This document shows, piece by piece, positions 24,352 through 34,067 of a stretch of DNA of 64,000 nt (its first letter is position 1; each line of letters starts with the position of its first letter). A model generated the notes under the pieces. The model saw only the letters and a program-made list of their open reading frames with translations. It ran no database searches and was not told the origin of the DNA. Source of the DNA: JAYWDA01 sp043779185. Lineage in GTDB: Bacteria; Bdellovibrionota; Bdellovibrionia; Bdellovibrionales; Bdellovibrionaceae. The position numbers were made by a program, and so were the translations under genes. The stretch lies in contig JAYWEQ010000096.1 of the NCBI GenBank assembly GCA_043779185.1, positions 26,660 to 90,659 on the forward strand. Direction: 5' to 3'.

Positions 24352-25602
24352 TCACGAACGGTAATAACCCCGTCGAAGCAGAATATTCCGATAGGCCTCG
24401 TTTACGGATTGAATCATTCTTTGGGGATCGAACAAATCCACGACTTTAGACCTTGCCTTTTCGCCAATTTCTTCGGCCGGGATCTCGCCTGAAAAAATGG
24501 CAATCAATAAGTGTGTTAAAGAGTCTGTATCGGCCGGACGAATTAAAAACCCATCCACCGCATCTTCAACAACATTGGCAATCGGGCTAACTTCAGAACC
24601 AATGATCACTCGCTTTTGCGCCATCGCTTCGATCATACTGGGTTCAAAGCCGGTCGTTCGAGAGCTTAAATTTATGTAAACATCGCCGACTAAAATATAA
24701 TCCATCAGTTCTAAATTTTTTACAGCTCCTGGCATCAGCACTCGACTGCCCAAAGCGCGCTTAAGAACTTCGAATTCAATTTCTTTAAAGTAAGGACCAT
24801 GACCAACAAGGATTAAATAGGCGTTGGGTTTTTTAATCGCCACTCTTTCAAAAGCTTGCAGCAAGGGAATGATTTCGCGAATTTCAGTCATGTCTGAAAT
24901 CGTCACAGCCGTTTGAGAATTTTCTGGAAGCTCTAATTTACGACGAAGTTCAATCGATTTTTCCCTAGGGGTCAAATCACCAAGGTCTACGCCGTAGGGC
25001 ACCTGATAAATATGGTAATCAGGATACAGATAATATCGTTCTAAAATAATTCGTTGCTGTGGATTTGTAACAAAAATTCCATCGGCGGTTTTCAAAAGTT
25101 TTCGGTCGCGACCCAAATAAGTACGAATAAATTTATAGGCGACAGCGATCGCGGTCGTTATCAATCCGCCCAAAGTTTCTTGGCCCATTCCTAAAATAGA
25201 AAAAAGTTGAGACATCTGAGTTGCTTCAATGTCATAGGCCATCGAGATTTTCAGTTCTTTTTTTGATTTTCCAATACGGTAGGCCGAGTTATCCATGCTG
25301 TGCACAATATGAAAGGGTTTCTCGTTGTGCAGTTGTTTAAATTTTTTATAAGCTAAGTTTTCAAAAGATTGATGTAGGGCGCCGGGTTTTTCTTGTAGAA
25401 AGTAAGCTTTAACTCCATCCCTCTCAACCTCCACTTTTCCTAAAGGACTTAAGGTTGAAATAATCGTCACCTTGTGACCCTGCTGTGAAAGGCCTCTAGC
25501 AATAGGCCAAAGAAATCCATGATCTGATGACCTGGAAAGAATCTGAATGCGTTGACCAATCAGACAGATATTTAAGGATTCAGGCACTCTATTTTTTTTC
25601 AT
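24352..25602 (-). CDS. Glycosyltransferase, GT4 type
   Basis: 416 residues, GT-B fold. The N-terminal half has GLSQQGHKVTIISTLSP, the acceptor-side strand of GT4 enzymes; the C-terminal half has YLILVGHGPYFKEIE and the donor-binding segment FEPSMIEAMAQKRVIIGSEV, where an E-x7-E-like spacing (GFEPSMIEAM) is present. It probably acts on envelope glycans. It lies 27 bases after a second glycosyltransferase-like gene on the same strand. Confidence 0.85.
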   Translation of the reverse strand: MKKNRVPESLNICLIGQRIQILSRSSDHGFLWPIARGLSQQGHKVTIISTLSPLGKVEVERDGVKAYFLQEKPGALHQSFENLAYKKFKQLHNEKPFHIVHSMDNSAYRIGKSKKELKISMAYDIEATQMSQLFSILGMGQETLGGLITTAIAVAYKFIRTYLGRDRKLLKTADGIFVTNPQQRIILERYYLYPDYHIYQVPYGVDLGDLTPREKSIELRRKLELPENSQTAVTISDMTEIREIIPLLQAFERVAIKKPNAYLILVGHGPYFKEIEFEVLKRALGSRVLMPGAVKNLELMDYILVGDVYINLSSRTTGFEPSMIEAMAQKRVIIGSEVSPIANVVEDAVDGFLIRPADTDSLTHLLIAIFSGEIPAEEIGEKARSKVVDLFDPQRMIQSVNEAYRNILLRRGYYRS

Positions 25603-25629
25603 CAGTTCACACTATCAAAGTTTTAGAGT

Positions 25630-26724
25630 TCAAAGAATTGCTTTTTGCGACAGAGCCTTATTATAAAGACGATTCAGCTCATTTAAGGGTGCATCGACCA
25701 AGCTTTTACGCTCCATCGAATGACGATCCAACTGGTAGGCTAGCTTCAGCGATTTATCAGCAAAAAATTGAGCCGCTGGTTGATCTTGAATCCAGCAGTT
25801 TTGACCATTCCGCCAAAGGGGAGCGTGTAAAAGTTCTTGGCTGGAATCCAGGATTAAAGTCGACGTTGTATCAATGGCTTTTAAAAAATAGTCAGTCAAT
25901 TCGATCGGCGAAAGGTCCAGGTTCGACAACCAAATGGCCTCGGCATTTTTTATTAAATGGCCCGCGTCCTCTATGGAATGGTGCCCTGTTAAGAGCCACC
26001 GGGTTTCCAAACCTTCACTTTGCAACCAGGCTTGAAATTGTTTGCGCTCTCGTAAGTTCCAATGATCCTGACTTCCCAAAAGGACAACGACATGAATTTT
26101 CATCGCCTGTAGTAGCTCAATAAAAAAAGGCGCTTGCGGATCAAAATGATTTTGGGAAAAGGGGCGCACTAAGTAGGGCTCTCCAGATAATAGTTCTTCA
26201 ACTTCTAAATCTTGATCAGAGGGGACGCTTGTTGCCTCTTGAAAAGATAGAACAGGCGGAAGAACGGCGCGGCCTTGACGAATTGTCTTAATATTGATTC
26301 CCCGAAGAAGAGCCAAGGAATCAATCGACGGGCAGGTGACAATATCCGATTGTTGCACCAAATAGCGCACCCACTGACCCCGCGATAAGCCTTTTTCAAC
26401 ATGCAAAAAAGTTAAAGTAAAAACAATCGACCTGCGAGCTTTGGCAAAGCCCCACAGGCCCAAATGGGCGGCTGTCACACGATCAGATTCTAAAACAAAA
26501 TGTACGATTTGAGGTTGCATGGAAACTAAAGTTGGCAGCAAGCGTGCAACTTCCATCGCATTCCAATTTTTAAAGAAAGCCATAAAATCGATACCGTTAG
26601 TATTTTCGACGGTTTGTTCACGGCCGGTTAAGAAAATCACCTGATGCTGCTGGGATTTCAAGGCTTGTGCCAGTTCCCAAGACGTGGGCGTCACTTGATC
26701 GCAAACTAATAAGATTTTTGCCAT
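25630..26724 (-). CDS. Glycosyltransferase-like protein (GT-B, degenerate C-terminal half)
   Basis: 364 residues. The start MAKILLVCDQVTPTSWELAQ, then HQVIFLTGRE and PQIVHFVLESDRVTAAHLG, follows the N-terminal GT4 pattern. In the C-terminal half a Rossmann-like VVLLGSQDHWNLRERKQF and WLLTGHH are recognisable, but no clear E-x7-E donor motif is seen. It may be an acceptor-specific or inactive partner of the adjacent GT4 enzyme. It overlaps the mutT gene by 19 bases. Confidence 0.65.
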   Translation of the reverse strand: MAKILLVCDQVTPTSWELAQALKSQQHQVIFLTGREQTVENTNGIDFMAFFKNWNAMEVARLLPTLVSMQPQIVHFVLESDRVTAAHLGLWGFAKARRSIVFTLTFLHVEKGLSRGQWVRYLVQQSDIVTCPSIDSLALLRGINIKTIRQGRAVLPPVLSFQEATSVPSDQDLEVEELLSGEPYLVRPFSQNHFDPQAPFFIELLQAMKIHVVVLLGSQDHWNLRERKQFQAWLQSEGLETRWLLTGHHSIEDAGHLIKNAEAIWLSNLDLSPIELTDYFLKAIDTTSTLILDSSQELLHAPLWRNGQNCWIQDQPAAQFFADKSLKLAYQLDRHSMERKSLVDAPLNELNRLYNKALSQKAIL

Positions 26725-27134
26725 TCAGCCCCCAAAGCTTTAAAAATTCGCTCTAAGATTTTGCGATTGGCTTCTGGGATATTGCGAATTTTCAGCTCTT
26801 CTGGTTGAATCCATTCAAGCATCATATGATGTTTTGCCTTGGGTTCGCCTTTCCAAAAAAGCACTTCGTAAAATAAAATAAGAATACCGATCTCGCCGTA
26901 AGAATGGCTGCAGGCCAGTTTTAATTCACCGACTTCGACTTGAATGCCTAATTCCTCATCAAGCTCGCGGATCAAAGCTTGTTCAGGGGTCTCACCTAAT
27001 TCAATTTTTCCGCCGGGAAATTCCCATTGCCCAGCTAAGGTGTTATTTTCTGGACGCTGGCCCACTAAAATTTTTCCGTCTTTCTTTAAAAAGCCGGCGA
27101 CAACAGGAATCCAATGAGCTTTTTTTAATCTCAT
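26706..27134 (-). CDS. mutT: Nudix hydrolase, MutT type (8-oxo-dGTP diphosphatase)
   Basis: 142 residues. The full Nudix box GGKIELGETPEQALIRELDEELGI (shown here split: GGKIELGETPEQALIREL, then DEELGI, about residues 40-63) matches Gx5Ex7REUxEExGU. The preceding GQRPENNTLAGQWEFPGG is the MutT-specific approach to the box. It removes oxidised guanine nucleotides. Its start overlaps the pyrD stop (TGATG) and its end overlaps the next glycosyltransferase-like gene, so all are probably co-transcribed. Confidence 0.88.
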   Translation of the reverse strand: MRLKKAHWIPVVAGFLKKDGKILVGQRPENNTLAGQWEFPGGKIELGETPEQALIRELDEELGIQVEVGELKLACSHSYGEIGILILFYEVLFWKGEPKAKHHMMLEWIQPEELKIRNIPEANRKILERIFKALGAEWQKSY

Positions 27135-28132
27135 CAGTCGACTCTCCGTTGATACTCTTTAGAAATGTTTTTAAAAAAACTAAGACCTTCGAAAACCAGC
27201 GCAGAATAGGCTTGAATTAAATCAGCTCCCAATTGAAGTCTGCGAAGGGCGTCTTCAGCTGTAAAAATACCTCCGACGCTAACAATTAGCTTCCCATCGC
27301 GGCGGGGGCCTAAAATCTTTAAAGTCTCTTTTAAAACTTCTTCTGATCGATGGCCCAGAGGCTGGCCGGACATGCCGCCCTCTTTGGGAAAAGGAATATC
27401 ATTGGTTCTTGAGAGAGTTGTATTGACCAGAACGAAACCGCCGATGCCCACTTCGATTGCGGCTTCGACCGTTTCCTTTAATTCCTCATTGGTCAAATCA
27501 GGACTTAATTTTATGAGCAGGGGTTTATCATTGCGATCTTGACAGAATTTAACCAGCGGTAAAAGCAATTGCACTAAATTCTCTTTTTTTTGCAAATCTC
27601 TCAGGCCCACAGTGTTGGGACTAGAAATATTAATCACAAAAGCATCGGCTAAAAACTGAAGACGATCCATCACCGCTAAGTAATCATGAGCAGCAAGGTC
27701 TAAGGGCGTCTGGCGATTTTTTCCAACATTCACAAAGACGGGAGTTAAATACGGTTTAAAAGCTGATAAATTATAATGAACTTCATCCGCACCGTAACTG
27801 GGAAACCCCATGCGATTCCATAAAGCACGAGCTGCAATGTTTCGAGAGAGAGTTTTTCCAGCATTGGCCGCTTGAGGCTCGGGTGTGACGGTGCCGATTT
27901 CAATAAAGCCAGCCCCTAAATTCCACCAAGCTTTTAAAAATTCGCCATTTTTATCCAGCCCGCCGGCAATTCCCAAAGGATTTTTAAAAACAAGATTTTT
28001 CCAAGTTTTGGATTTCCAAACCAGTGGCTGGCCTTCGCCAAAATGATTCAGCCAACGCAAAGCCAGTGGGCTCAGTGAATGAGCCCAACTTGTCGGTAAC
28101 CATAGCCATGGCTTGATCCGTTCTTTTTGCAT
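27134..28132 (-). CDS. pyrD: Dihydroorotate dehydrogenase (quinone), class 2
   Basis: FMN enzyme of pyrimidine synthesis, 332 residues. The N-terminal hydrophobic/aromatic helix (PWLWLPTSWAHSLSPLALRW) is the membrane and quinone-tunnel element of class 2. FMN and substrate motifs include NPLGIAGGLDKNGE, the catalytic Ser region FVINISSPNTVGLR, LVNTTLSR and VGGIFTAEDALRRLQLGADL. It lies one base after gdhA's stop on the same strand, with mutT following. Confidence 0.95.
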   Translation of the reverse strand: MQKERIKPWLWLPTSWAHSLSPLALRWLNHFGEGQPLVWKSKTWKNLVFKNPLGIAGGLDKNGEFLKAWWNLGAGFIEIGTVTPEPQAANAGKTLSRNIAARALWNRMGFPSYGADEVHYNLSAFKPYLTPVFVNVGKNRQTPLDLAAHDYLAVMDRLQFLADAFVINISSPNTVGLRDLQKKENLVQLLLPLVKFCQDRNDKPLLIKLSPDLTNEELKETVEAAIEVGIGGFVLVNTTLSRTNDIPFPKEGGMSGQPLGHRSEEVLKETLKILGPRRDGKLIVSVGGIFTAEDALRRLQLGADLIQAYSALVFEGLSFFKNISKEYQRRVD

Positions 28133-28133
28133 A

Positions 28134-29426
28134 TTACCTTGGGTACAAGCCCCGAAGAAGCATCGCTTTTTCTAATCTTTGAATCGCGACGGCTGTAGCG
28201 GCAAGTCGCATGTCGACATTTTTTTCTTCATGCAATTTCCAGCTGATATCGAAAGCTTTGGTAATAATGGTTTTAAGGCGACCATTCACTTCGTCTTCAT
28301 CCCAAAAGAAGGACATGATATCTTGCACCCATTCGAAATAAGAAACGATCACGCCGCCCCCATTGGCGATCACATCAGGAGCAATAAAAATACCACGACG
28401 ATGTAAAATTTTAGTGGCCGCATTGCTGACAGGGCCATTGGCGCCTTCGACAATAATTTTAGCTTTAATTTTTTCCGCATTGTGAGTGTCGATTTGACCT
28501 TCTAGGGCGCAAGGGTACAAAGCTTCGCAATCCAATTCTAACAGCTGACTATTTGAGATGGGCTGTGATTTTGGAAAGTCTTTGATCGTCTTATTAATTC
28601 GAACATATTCGATCAGTTCGGGAATATTCAAGCCGTCGCCATTGAAAATACCACCGCTGACATCGCTGACAGCTATGATCTTAGCTTTTCTTTGATAAGA
28701 AAAAAGAGCCGCAAAAGAGCCCACGTTGCCAAAGCCCTGAATAACAATTCGAGCTCCCGCCATGGGGATCTTGCATTTTTCGAAAGATTTCTCGGCGACA
28801 TAGACGACACCAAGTCCTGTGGCGTGGTTGCGTCCCAGGGATCCACCGATCTCAACGGGTTTACCTGTGACGACACCTGGCTGCGCGTAACCGCCCATCT
28901 CTTGAGAATAAGTGTCCATCATCCAAGCCATGGTCTGCGGATCGGTTCCTACATCTGGGGCAGGAATATCTTTTGTCGGGCCAATGAAAGGAGCAATTTC
29001 AGACGTGTATCGACGTGTCAGATTTTGTTTTTCTGTGCGCGACAGCTTTGTGGGATCAACAGCAACGCCGCCTTTAGCTCCACCCAATGGTAGACCTAAG
29101 ACAGAATTTTTAAATGTCATCAAGGCGGCTAAACCAACGACTTCAGGCAGATCAACGTTTTGATGAAAGCGAATTCCACCTTTATAGGGGCCGAGCGTGG
29201 CTGAATACTGCACCCGGTAGCCGGTGAATACTTTGACGCTATAGTCGTCCATCCGCACAGGAACAGAAATAGTTAAACAACGACGAGGTCTTTTTAAACG
29301 CTCCATCACATTCGGATCACAGTTGATCAGCTTGGCGGCTTCATCCAGTGTCAGAATAGCATTTTGAAAAAGGGGACCGTTAAGATGTGCCTCTGATGGT
29401 GGCAAATCGGTCTTCAGAACTTCCAT
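28134..29426 (-). CDS. gdhA: Glutamate dehydrogenase (Glu/Leu/Phe/Val family)
   Basis: 430 residues. The substrate lysines are in GPYKGGIRFH and the catalytic Lys in LGGAKGGVAVDPTKLS; the following APDVGTDPQTMAWMMDTYS is characteristic of the hexameric bacterial/archaeal type. The Rossmann loop VIQGFGNVGSFAA binds NAD(P). It interconverts glutamate and 2-oxoglutarate, useful for a predator living on amino acids. Divergent from the secreted hydrolase; the 113-base gap must hold both promoters. Confidence 0.95.
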   Translation of the reverse strand: MEVLKTDLPPSEAHLNGPLFQNAILTLDEAAKLINCDPNVMERLKRPRRCLTISVPVRMDDYSVKVFTGYRVQYSATLGPYKGGIRFHQNVDLPEVVGLAALMTFKNSVLGLPLGGAKGGVAVDPTKLSRTEKQNLTRRYTSEIAPFIGPTKDIPAPDVGTDPQTMAWMMDTYSQEMGGYAQPGVVTGKPVEIGGSLGRNHATGLGVVYVAEKSFEKCKIPMAGARIVIQGFGNVGSFAALFSYQRKAKIIAVSDVSGGIFNGDGLNIPELIEYVRINKTIKDFPKSQPISNSQLLELDCEALYPCALEGQIDTHNAEKIKAKIIVEGANGPVSNAATKILHRRGIFIAPDVIANGGGVIVSYFEWVQDIMSFFWDEDEVNGRLKTIITKAFDISWKLHEEKNVDMRLAATAVAIQRLEKAMLLRGLYPR

Positions 29427-29539
29427 GAATCATCTCCCAAATAGTTAAAAACACTTCGATGAATATTAATTAAGTAAAAACTCAGTGTCATCAAAGACTC
29501 ATTGACTCTTCGCGCTTAAAACCATTCACTTACTAAGGT

Positions 29540-31222
29540 ATGGCGCTTTTGGGTTCGCTTTTATTTTGCACTTTGGCGCTCGCTTCGCCTTCTGAAGACT
29601 TCATGAGAAGTTTTCAAACACCAAAGATCCTTTTTCCCTCTGCTGGATCAGATTTTTTAGCTGTCAACCCAGGGCGTTACCCGGATTGGATGATGGGCCT
29701 ATTTCAGGGCGTCCTGTTGTGGAAACCCAGTGGTCAAAAAAGCACTTACGCAGAAGGGTGCCGGCCCGAAGACCTTTCGCGCGCCTTGCTGGAAAACGAA
29801 AACACGAAAAACCAAGCGCAAGTCATCAACGAGCATAAAAAACGCTGCCAAAAATCATTCGAAAATAACGACGGCCTAGGGGCCCTGAACACTTGGAAAA
29901 TGATGAGCATGGAGTTTGATGTTCATCACCACGCTTTGATTCATCCCGTGGTTTTTAAGTTGGCTGGTGGGGTGAAATTAAAGGGCTTGTTGGCGCTGAA
30001 AGGCGATCTTAAAAAGCGGCCCTTTGTGATTATGCGTCTGGGAGTTTTTTCCAATGTCGAAGAGTTCTTACCAGAGCGATTTCTTTTGATGCAACTTTTT
30101 GAGCAGGGTCTTGCCAATGTTTTGGTTTTAGAAAATTCTACGGGCGCGGATTTTATCGCGAACAATCAGCGCTGGGCCATGGGTGGTTACGACGAAGGTT
30201 TGCAGAATATGCAGGTCGTAAAAATTTTGCGCAACAAAGCCTATCCCTTAGCGCAATTGATTTCTTCAGTGCATCTGATGGGGATGAGTTTGGGGGGACA
30301 TGGCGTTTTATTTGCCAGTCTTTTAAATGACTTTAATGGAAAGCCTGAGCATCGGTGGATTCAAAGTTTCACAACTTTTTGTCCTGTGGTTCGATTGAAA
30401 GAAACTTTGCAAGGTCTGACAGCGCCTGGATTCAAGGGTGCAGGTGTTGATTTTTGGGCCAGCCTGCGCCTGATTGGTCTTCAAAAAAGAATTCCAGAAC
30501 TGGCAGATTATGGATTTTTTGAGGCTCTCAAATTAAAGCCCATGTTTTTGCCTCGGGCCGTCAGTTACTTGGTCGATTTGTATCCTCGACTGTCGAACGC
30601 AAGGGGCCCTGTTCAGGTCCCTCCTTTAATGGAAAACTTAAATGATTTTTGGGACGCCAATAACTTTTGGCCTTATTATCGAAATATTGAATCGTCAGTT
30701 CTTGTCATGGCCACGGTTCATGATCACTTGGTCAATGCGGAAACTAATTTTTCCTGGTTGAAAGAAAACTCTCAGGCATGGAACAGTGACGTGGGCACGG
30801 TTCTATTTGAAAAGGGTTATCATTGTACTTTACCGGTCTCTTATGATTGGGCCAGTGTGGCAGCGATTGTTAATTCTCGGGTGATGAGTAAGGATAAGAA
30901 CACAAGGCTAAAAACACGGGAAATTTTGGTCGATATTACAGACCAACTGAAGCCCGATCTGATCCCTGAATTTAAAAATCCAAACTTTGAACTGAGCTGG
31001 GCTCAGGATCACGAAGTCGTTGTTAAATTTAAAGGAAACTCTAAAAAATCTTTTTTTACCGTGACCCTGCCAGTCAAAGAACTGGATTTCACTTTTCGAG
31101 ATCCTTTGGGCGAGCCCGAAAAAACCACTGTCGAGCGATGGCTGAATCAGAACATTCAGGCAGAGGTTCAATCGACGGCTGGCAAAGTGATAGCAAAAAT
31201 TCAATGGCCAGGGGTTCTTTGA
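29540..31222 (+). CDS. Secreted alpha/beta-hydrolase-like protein
   Basis: 560 residues. A signal peptide (LLGSLLFCTLALAS) ends near residue 16. The nucleophile elbow is in VHLMGMSLGGHGVLFASLL (GxSxG, about residue 250). A later VLVMATVHDHLVNAETN fits the acid/loop region and FEKGYHCTLP could hold the catalytic His. The C-terminal 100 residues form a separate beta-rich portion. Esterase or lipase activity is probable; substrate unknown. TAAGG precedes the ATG by a short distance. No close family is recognised beyond the fold. Confidence 0.75.
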   Translation: MALLGSLLFCTLALASPSEDFMRSFQTPKILFPSAGSDFLAVNPGRYPDWMMGLFQGVLLWKPSGQKSTYAEGCRPEDLSRALLENENTKNQAQVINEHKKRCQKSFENNDGLGALNTWKMMSMEFDVHHHALIHPVVFKLAGGVKLKGLLALKGDLKKRPFVIMRLGVFSNVEEFLPERFLLMQLFEQGLANVLVLENSTGADFIANNQRWAMGGYDEGLQNMQVVKILRNKAYPLAQLISSVHLMGMSLGGHGVLFASLLNDFNGKPEHRWIQSFTTFCPVVRLKETLQGLTAPGFKGAGVDFWASLRLIGLQKRIPELADYGFFEALKLKPMFLPRAVSYLVDLYPRLSNARGPVQVPPLMENLNDFWDANNFWPYYRNIESSVLVMATVHDHLVNAETNFSWLKENSQAWNSDVGTVLFEKGYHCTLPVSYDWASVAAIVNSRVMSKDKNTRLKTREILVDITDQLKPDLIPEFKNPNFELSWAQDHEVVVKFKGNSKKSFFTVTLPVKELDFTFRDPLGEPEKTTVERWLNQNIQAEVQSTAGKVIAKIQWPGVL

Positions 31223-31286
31223 TGCCCTAGAGCTTGATTTGTAAAGGCCGCAGGGGCTAATTTGAAAAAATAATTCGGAGATCAGA

Positions 31287-32315
31287 ATGTCAAAATTTAA
31301 AATTCATAAAGCGACAGTGGGCCCCAAAGAAAAAGAATTTCTGATTCAAAATTTGCCCCGTTTGCAAGGCAAAAAATTATTGGTTTTGGGTGATGTTGGC
31401 CTGGATGAGTATATTATGGGCGAAGTTCGCCGCATCAGTCCCGAAGCTCCAGTGCCTGTTTTAGAGGTTCAAGGCGAAGATCAGCGCTTGGGTTTAGCTG
31501 CGAATGTAGCGACCAATGTGGCAAGTCTTGGTGGTGTGCCTTTGACTGTCTCTGTTGTCGGTCAAGATTCAGGCGCGCAGATGCTGAAAGACCTTTTTAA
31601 AAAAGCAAATATCAAATGGGATGGGATGATCGTCGATGAAAAACGTCCAACGACACGCAAAACGCGGGTGATGGCCCAGCATCATCATTTGGTGCGAGTT
31701 GATTATGAAGTTAAAAAATACGTGAGTGCTGCGACCGAGAGTCAACTTTTGCAAACCATCGAGAAATTTCTTCCGCAAGTCGATGGCGTTATTTTAGAAG
31801 ACTACGCAAAAGGTGTTATATCTCCTGACCTGATTTCAAAAGTTGTTAAGGCCTGCAGACAGTTTAAAAAACCATTATTCGTCGATCCCCATCGTAATAA
31901 TATTGGCAGCTTTTACACGGGTGTTGACCTGATAAAACCCAATTATGAAGAAGCTTTTGCCTTAGCTGGAATGGACACGGATGACTTGCGGGACAATCCG
32001 GATAAGGTTTATGAGGCCGGACGCAAGTTACAAGCATTGACGGGCGCCAAGCAAATCATCATGACCCGCGGAAAAGAGGGAATGATTATTTTTTCTGGCG
32101 ATGAAATCACTGAAGTTCCAACTTTTGCCCGCAAAGTTTTTGATGTGACAGGCGCTGGTGACACGGTGATTGCCGCGATGGCCTTGGGATTAGTGGCCGG
32201 GTTTGATTTGGTCCAAGCGTGTATGTTGGCCAATTTTGCGGCCGGAGTCGTCGTTGGAAAAGTCGGCTGCGTGCCCTGTGAACTGCAAGAACTTAAAGAA
32301 TATATTTTGCGATAA
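31287..32315 (+). CDS. hldA: D-glycero-beta-D-manno-heptose-7-phosphate kinase (RfaE domain I)
   Basis: PfkB-fold kinase of 342 residues. KKLLVLGDVGLDEYIMGEVR with RRISPEAPVPVLEV is the signature of the heptose kinase half of HldE; the anion hole FDVTGAGDTVIAAMALG is intact. The adenylyltransferase half is absent, so a separate HldC would be needed. It feeds ADP-heptose synthesis for LPS core, matching the GT9 enzyme in this window. A ribosome site CGGAG precedes the ATG. Confidence 0.9.
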   Translation: MSKFKIHKATVGPKEKEFLIQNLPRLQGKKLLVLGDVGLDEYIMGEVRRISPEAPVPVLEVQGEDQRLGLAANVATNVASLGGVPLTVSVVGQDSGAQMLKDLFKKANIKWDGMIVDEKRPTTRKTRVMAQHHHLVRVDYEVKKYVSAATESQLLQTIEKFLPQVDGVILEDYAKGVISPDLISKVVKACRQFKKPLFVDPHRNNIGSFYTGVDLIKPNYEEAFALAGMDTDDLRDNPDKVYEAGRKLQALTGAKQIIMTRGKEGMIIFSGDEITEVPTFARKVFDVTGAGDTVIAAMALGLVAGFDLVQACMLANFAAGVVVGKVGCVPCELQELKEYILR

Positions 32316-32332
32316 CCCGAAAAGGTTTTTAA

Positions 32333-32692
32333 ATGAAGATTGAAATCTTCACTGATCCTGACAAGATTTTTGAAAAAGATTATGAAGTTCACCCATTGAC
32401 GTTGAAGCAACGACTTCTAAGGTCATTTAAAATAGCAGGAATGTTTTTTATGGGCGCTGTGCTAGCGGTTCCTGTGCCAGTCGTCCATTTAATAATGGTT
32501 CCCTTGTGTCTATTTTTAGCCCTATTATCGGGCATCTGGAAACTTCGACAAAAAATTGAAGTCAACGCCCCCGACCTGAAGTGTCCTCATTGTGGAACCC
32601 TTCAAGCCCTTGTGGGTGCTTTAGTGAAGTGGCCCTATCGAGGCTACTGTTCTGAGTGTCGTTCTCAATTCATTGTGCGTCCTAAAGTCTAA
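32333..32692 (+). CDS. Small membrane protein with a zinc ribbon
   Basis: 119 residues. Two hydrophobic segments span about 33-65 (AGMFFMGAVLAVPVPVVHLI and onward). The C-terminal cytoplasmic tail has CPHCG near 83 and CSECRS near 107, a CxxC-x20-CxxC zinc ribbon. It lies 17 bases after the heptose kinase gene. No family is recognised; a link to envelope biogenesis is only contextual. Confidence 0.7.
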   Translation: MKIEIFTDPDKIFEKDYEVHPLTLKQRLLRSFKIAGMFFMGAVLAVPVPVVHLIMVPLCLFLALLSGIWKLRQKIEVNAPDLKCPHCGTLQALVGALVKWPYRGYCSECRSQFIVRPKV

Positions 32693-32849
32693 AAATTTTA
32701 CGTTCTGCCAGATGGCCATCCTGATCGAAGTCAAAAGAACTTGAAATTCCCCCCAATTCCTATATCTTTCCCGCATTGCTGAAATTGAAGTAAGCTCGGG
32801 CGGTTACAGGAATAAAGCCGTCCAACCCCAATGTGACTTTGGAGGTCCT

Positions 32850-34067
32850 GTGTCTGAAAGCACGCCGCTTGTAACTGGTCCCACAACTGAAACTTTTAGC
32901 GCTTATGAAAATCAACCTTCGGAAAATTCTGAAATCGCCGAAGGACCTGTCGCCCGTCGGAATTTTTACTCTTTAAACTTAGATGATTTAAAAGAAGAGT
33001 TTAAAAAAGCGGGCAAAGAAAAATTTAGATCCCAACAAATTTTTAAATGGGTTTACGAGCATCGCGTGACGGATCCTCTTTTAATGAGCAATCTTTCCAA
33101 AGATTTCCGCGCTGAACTGCCAAAGTCCTTCGATTTTTCAATGCCTGCGGTTCTAAAACATTTGAAAAGCGTTGATGGCACTCAGAAATTGCTTTTTGAT
33201 ATGGGCGGTGGAAATTCAGTCGAGGCCGTGTTGATTCCCACAGATGATCGACTGACCTTGTGTATCTCATCGGAAGTGGGCTGTAATATGGCCTGCAAAT
33301 TTTGCTTCACGGGAAAGCAAAAGTTAAAGCGTCGATTAAAAACTGAAGAAATTGTGGGTCAATTTATGCAGGCCCACGACCGATTGGAACCAGGACAACG
33401 AATTTCTAATATTGTTTTTATGGGAATGGGTGAGCCCTTAGATAATTGCGAAGCAGTTTTTAAAAGTATTGAAATCTTGCACTCGACGTGGGGGATGAAT
33501 TTATCCAAAAAGAAAATCACGGTCAGCACTTCTGGCATCGTTCCAGAAATGTGGAGAATCGCGGCCGCCGGTGTGAGATTAGCCGTTTCATTAAATGCGC
33601 CCAACGATGAAATTCGTGATCAGGTGATGCCGATCAATAAAAAATGGCCGATCAAAGATCTGTTTAAAGCCTGCCGAGAATATGCAAAAGAAACCGGCGA
33701 TAAAATCACATTTGAATATGTCTTGCTAAAAGGTGTTACAGACCGTGTCGAGCAAGCTCGTGAATTGGCGCAGTTAACTAAAAGTGTGCCTTGTAAAATT
33801 AATATTATTCCCTTCAATGAACATCCGGGATCAGGTTATGAGCGACCCGACGATGAACAAGTTCAAAAGTTTCACCAGGAATTGATGGACTGTGGGGCAC
33901 ATGTTCTGTTGCGCCGAACCATGGGCCGAGATATTTTTGCAGCTTGTGGACAGCTGACTTCGGCTCACTTAAAAGAAAATGAAACAATGGATATCTCAAA
34001 TTCTAATCTAGGAGGAAAACGTGGCAGAAATATTAGTAGTGGGGAGCCTCGCATACGACAGCATTAA
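32850..34067 (+). CDS. rlmN: 23S rRNA (adenine-C2)-methyltransferase RlmN
   Basis: Radical SAM enzyme that methylates A2503 of 23S rRNA and A37 of some tRNAs. 405 residues from a GTG with GGAGG nine bases upstream. The iron-sulfur Cys are in SEVGCNMACKFCFTG (145, 149, 152), and the mechanistic C-terminal Cys is in RRTMGRDIFAACGQL. The first 36 residues are an extra low-complexity leader. The last 25 or so residues (beyond SAHLKENETM) come from reading into the next gene, which starts 47 bases before this stop. Confidence 0.96.
   Translation: MSESTPLVTGPTTETFSAYENQPSENSEIAEGPVARRNFYSLNLDDLKEEFKKAGKEKFRSQQIFKWVYEHRVTDPLLMSNLSKDFRAELPKSFDFSMPAVLKHLKSVDGTQKLLFDMGGGNSVEAVLIPTDDRLTLCISSEVGCNMACKFCFTGKQKLKRRLKTEEIVGQFMQAHDRLEPGQRISNIVFMGMGEPLDNCEAVFKSIEILHSTWGMNLSKKKITVSTSGIVPEMWRIAAAGVRLAVSLNAPNDEIRDQVMPINKKWPIKDLFKACREYAKETGDKITFEYVLLKGVTDRVEQARELAQLTKSVPCKINIIPFNEHPGSGYERPDDEQVQKFHQELMDCGAHVLLRRTMGRDIFAACGQLTSAHLKENETMDISNSNLGGKRGRNISSGEPRIRQH

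Noticed and set aside
25527..26123. 198-codon plus-strand frame opposite the two glycosyltransferases
   Set aside because: Antisense shadow; the minus-strand frames carry recognisable GT-B motifs.
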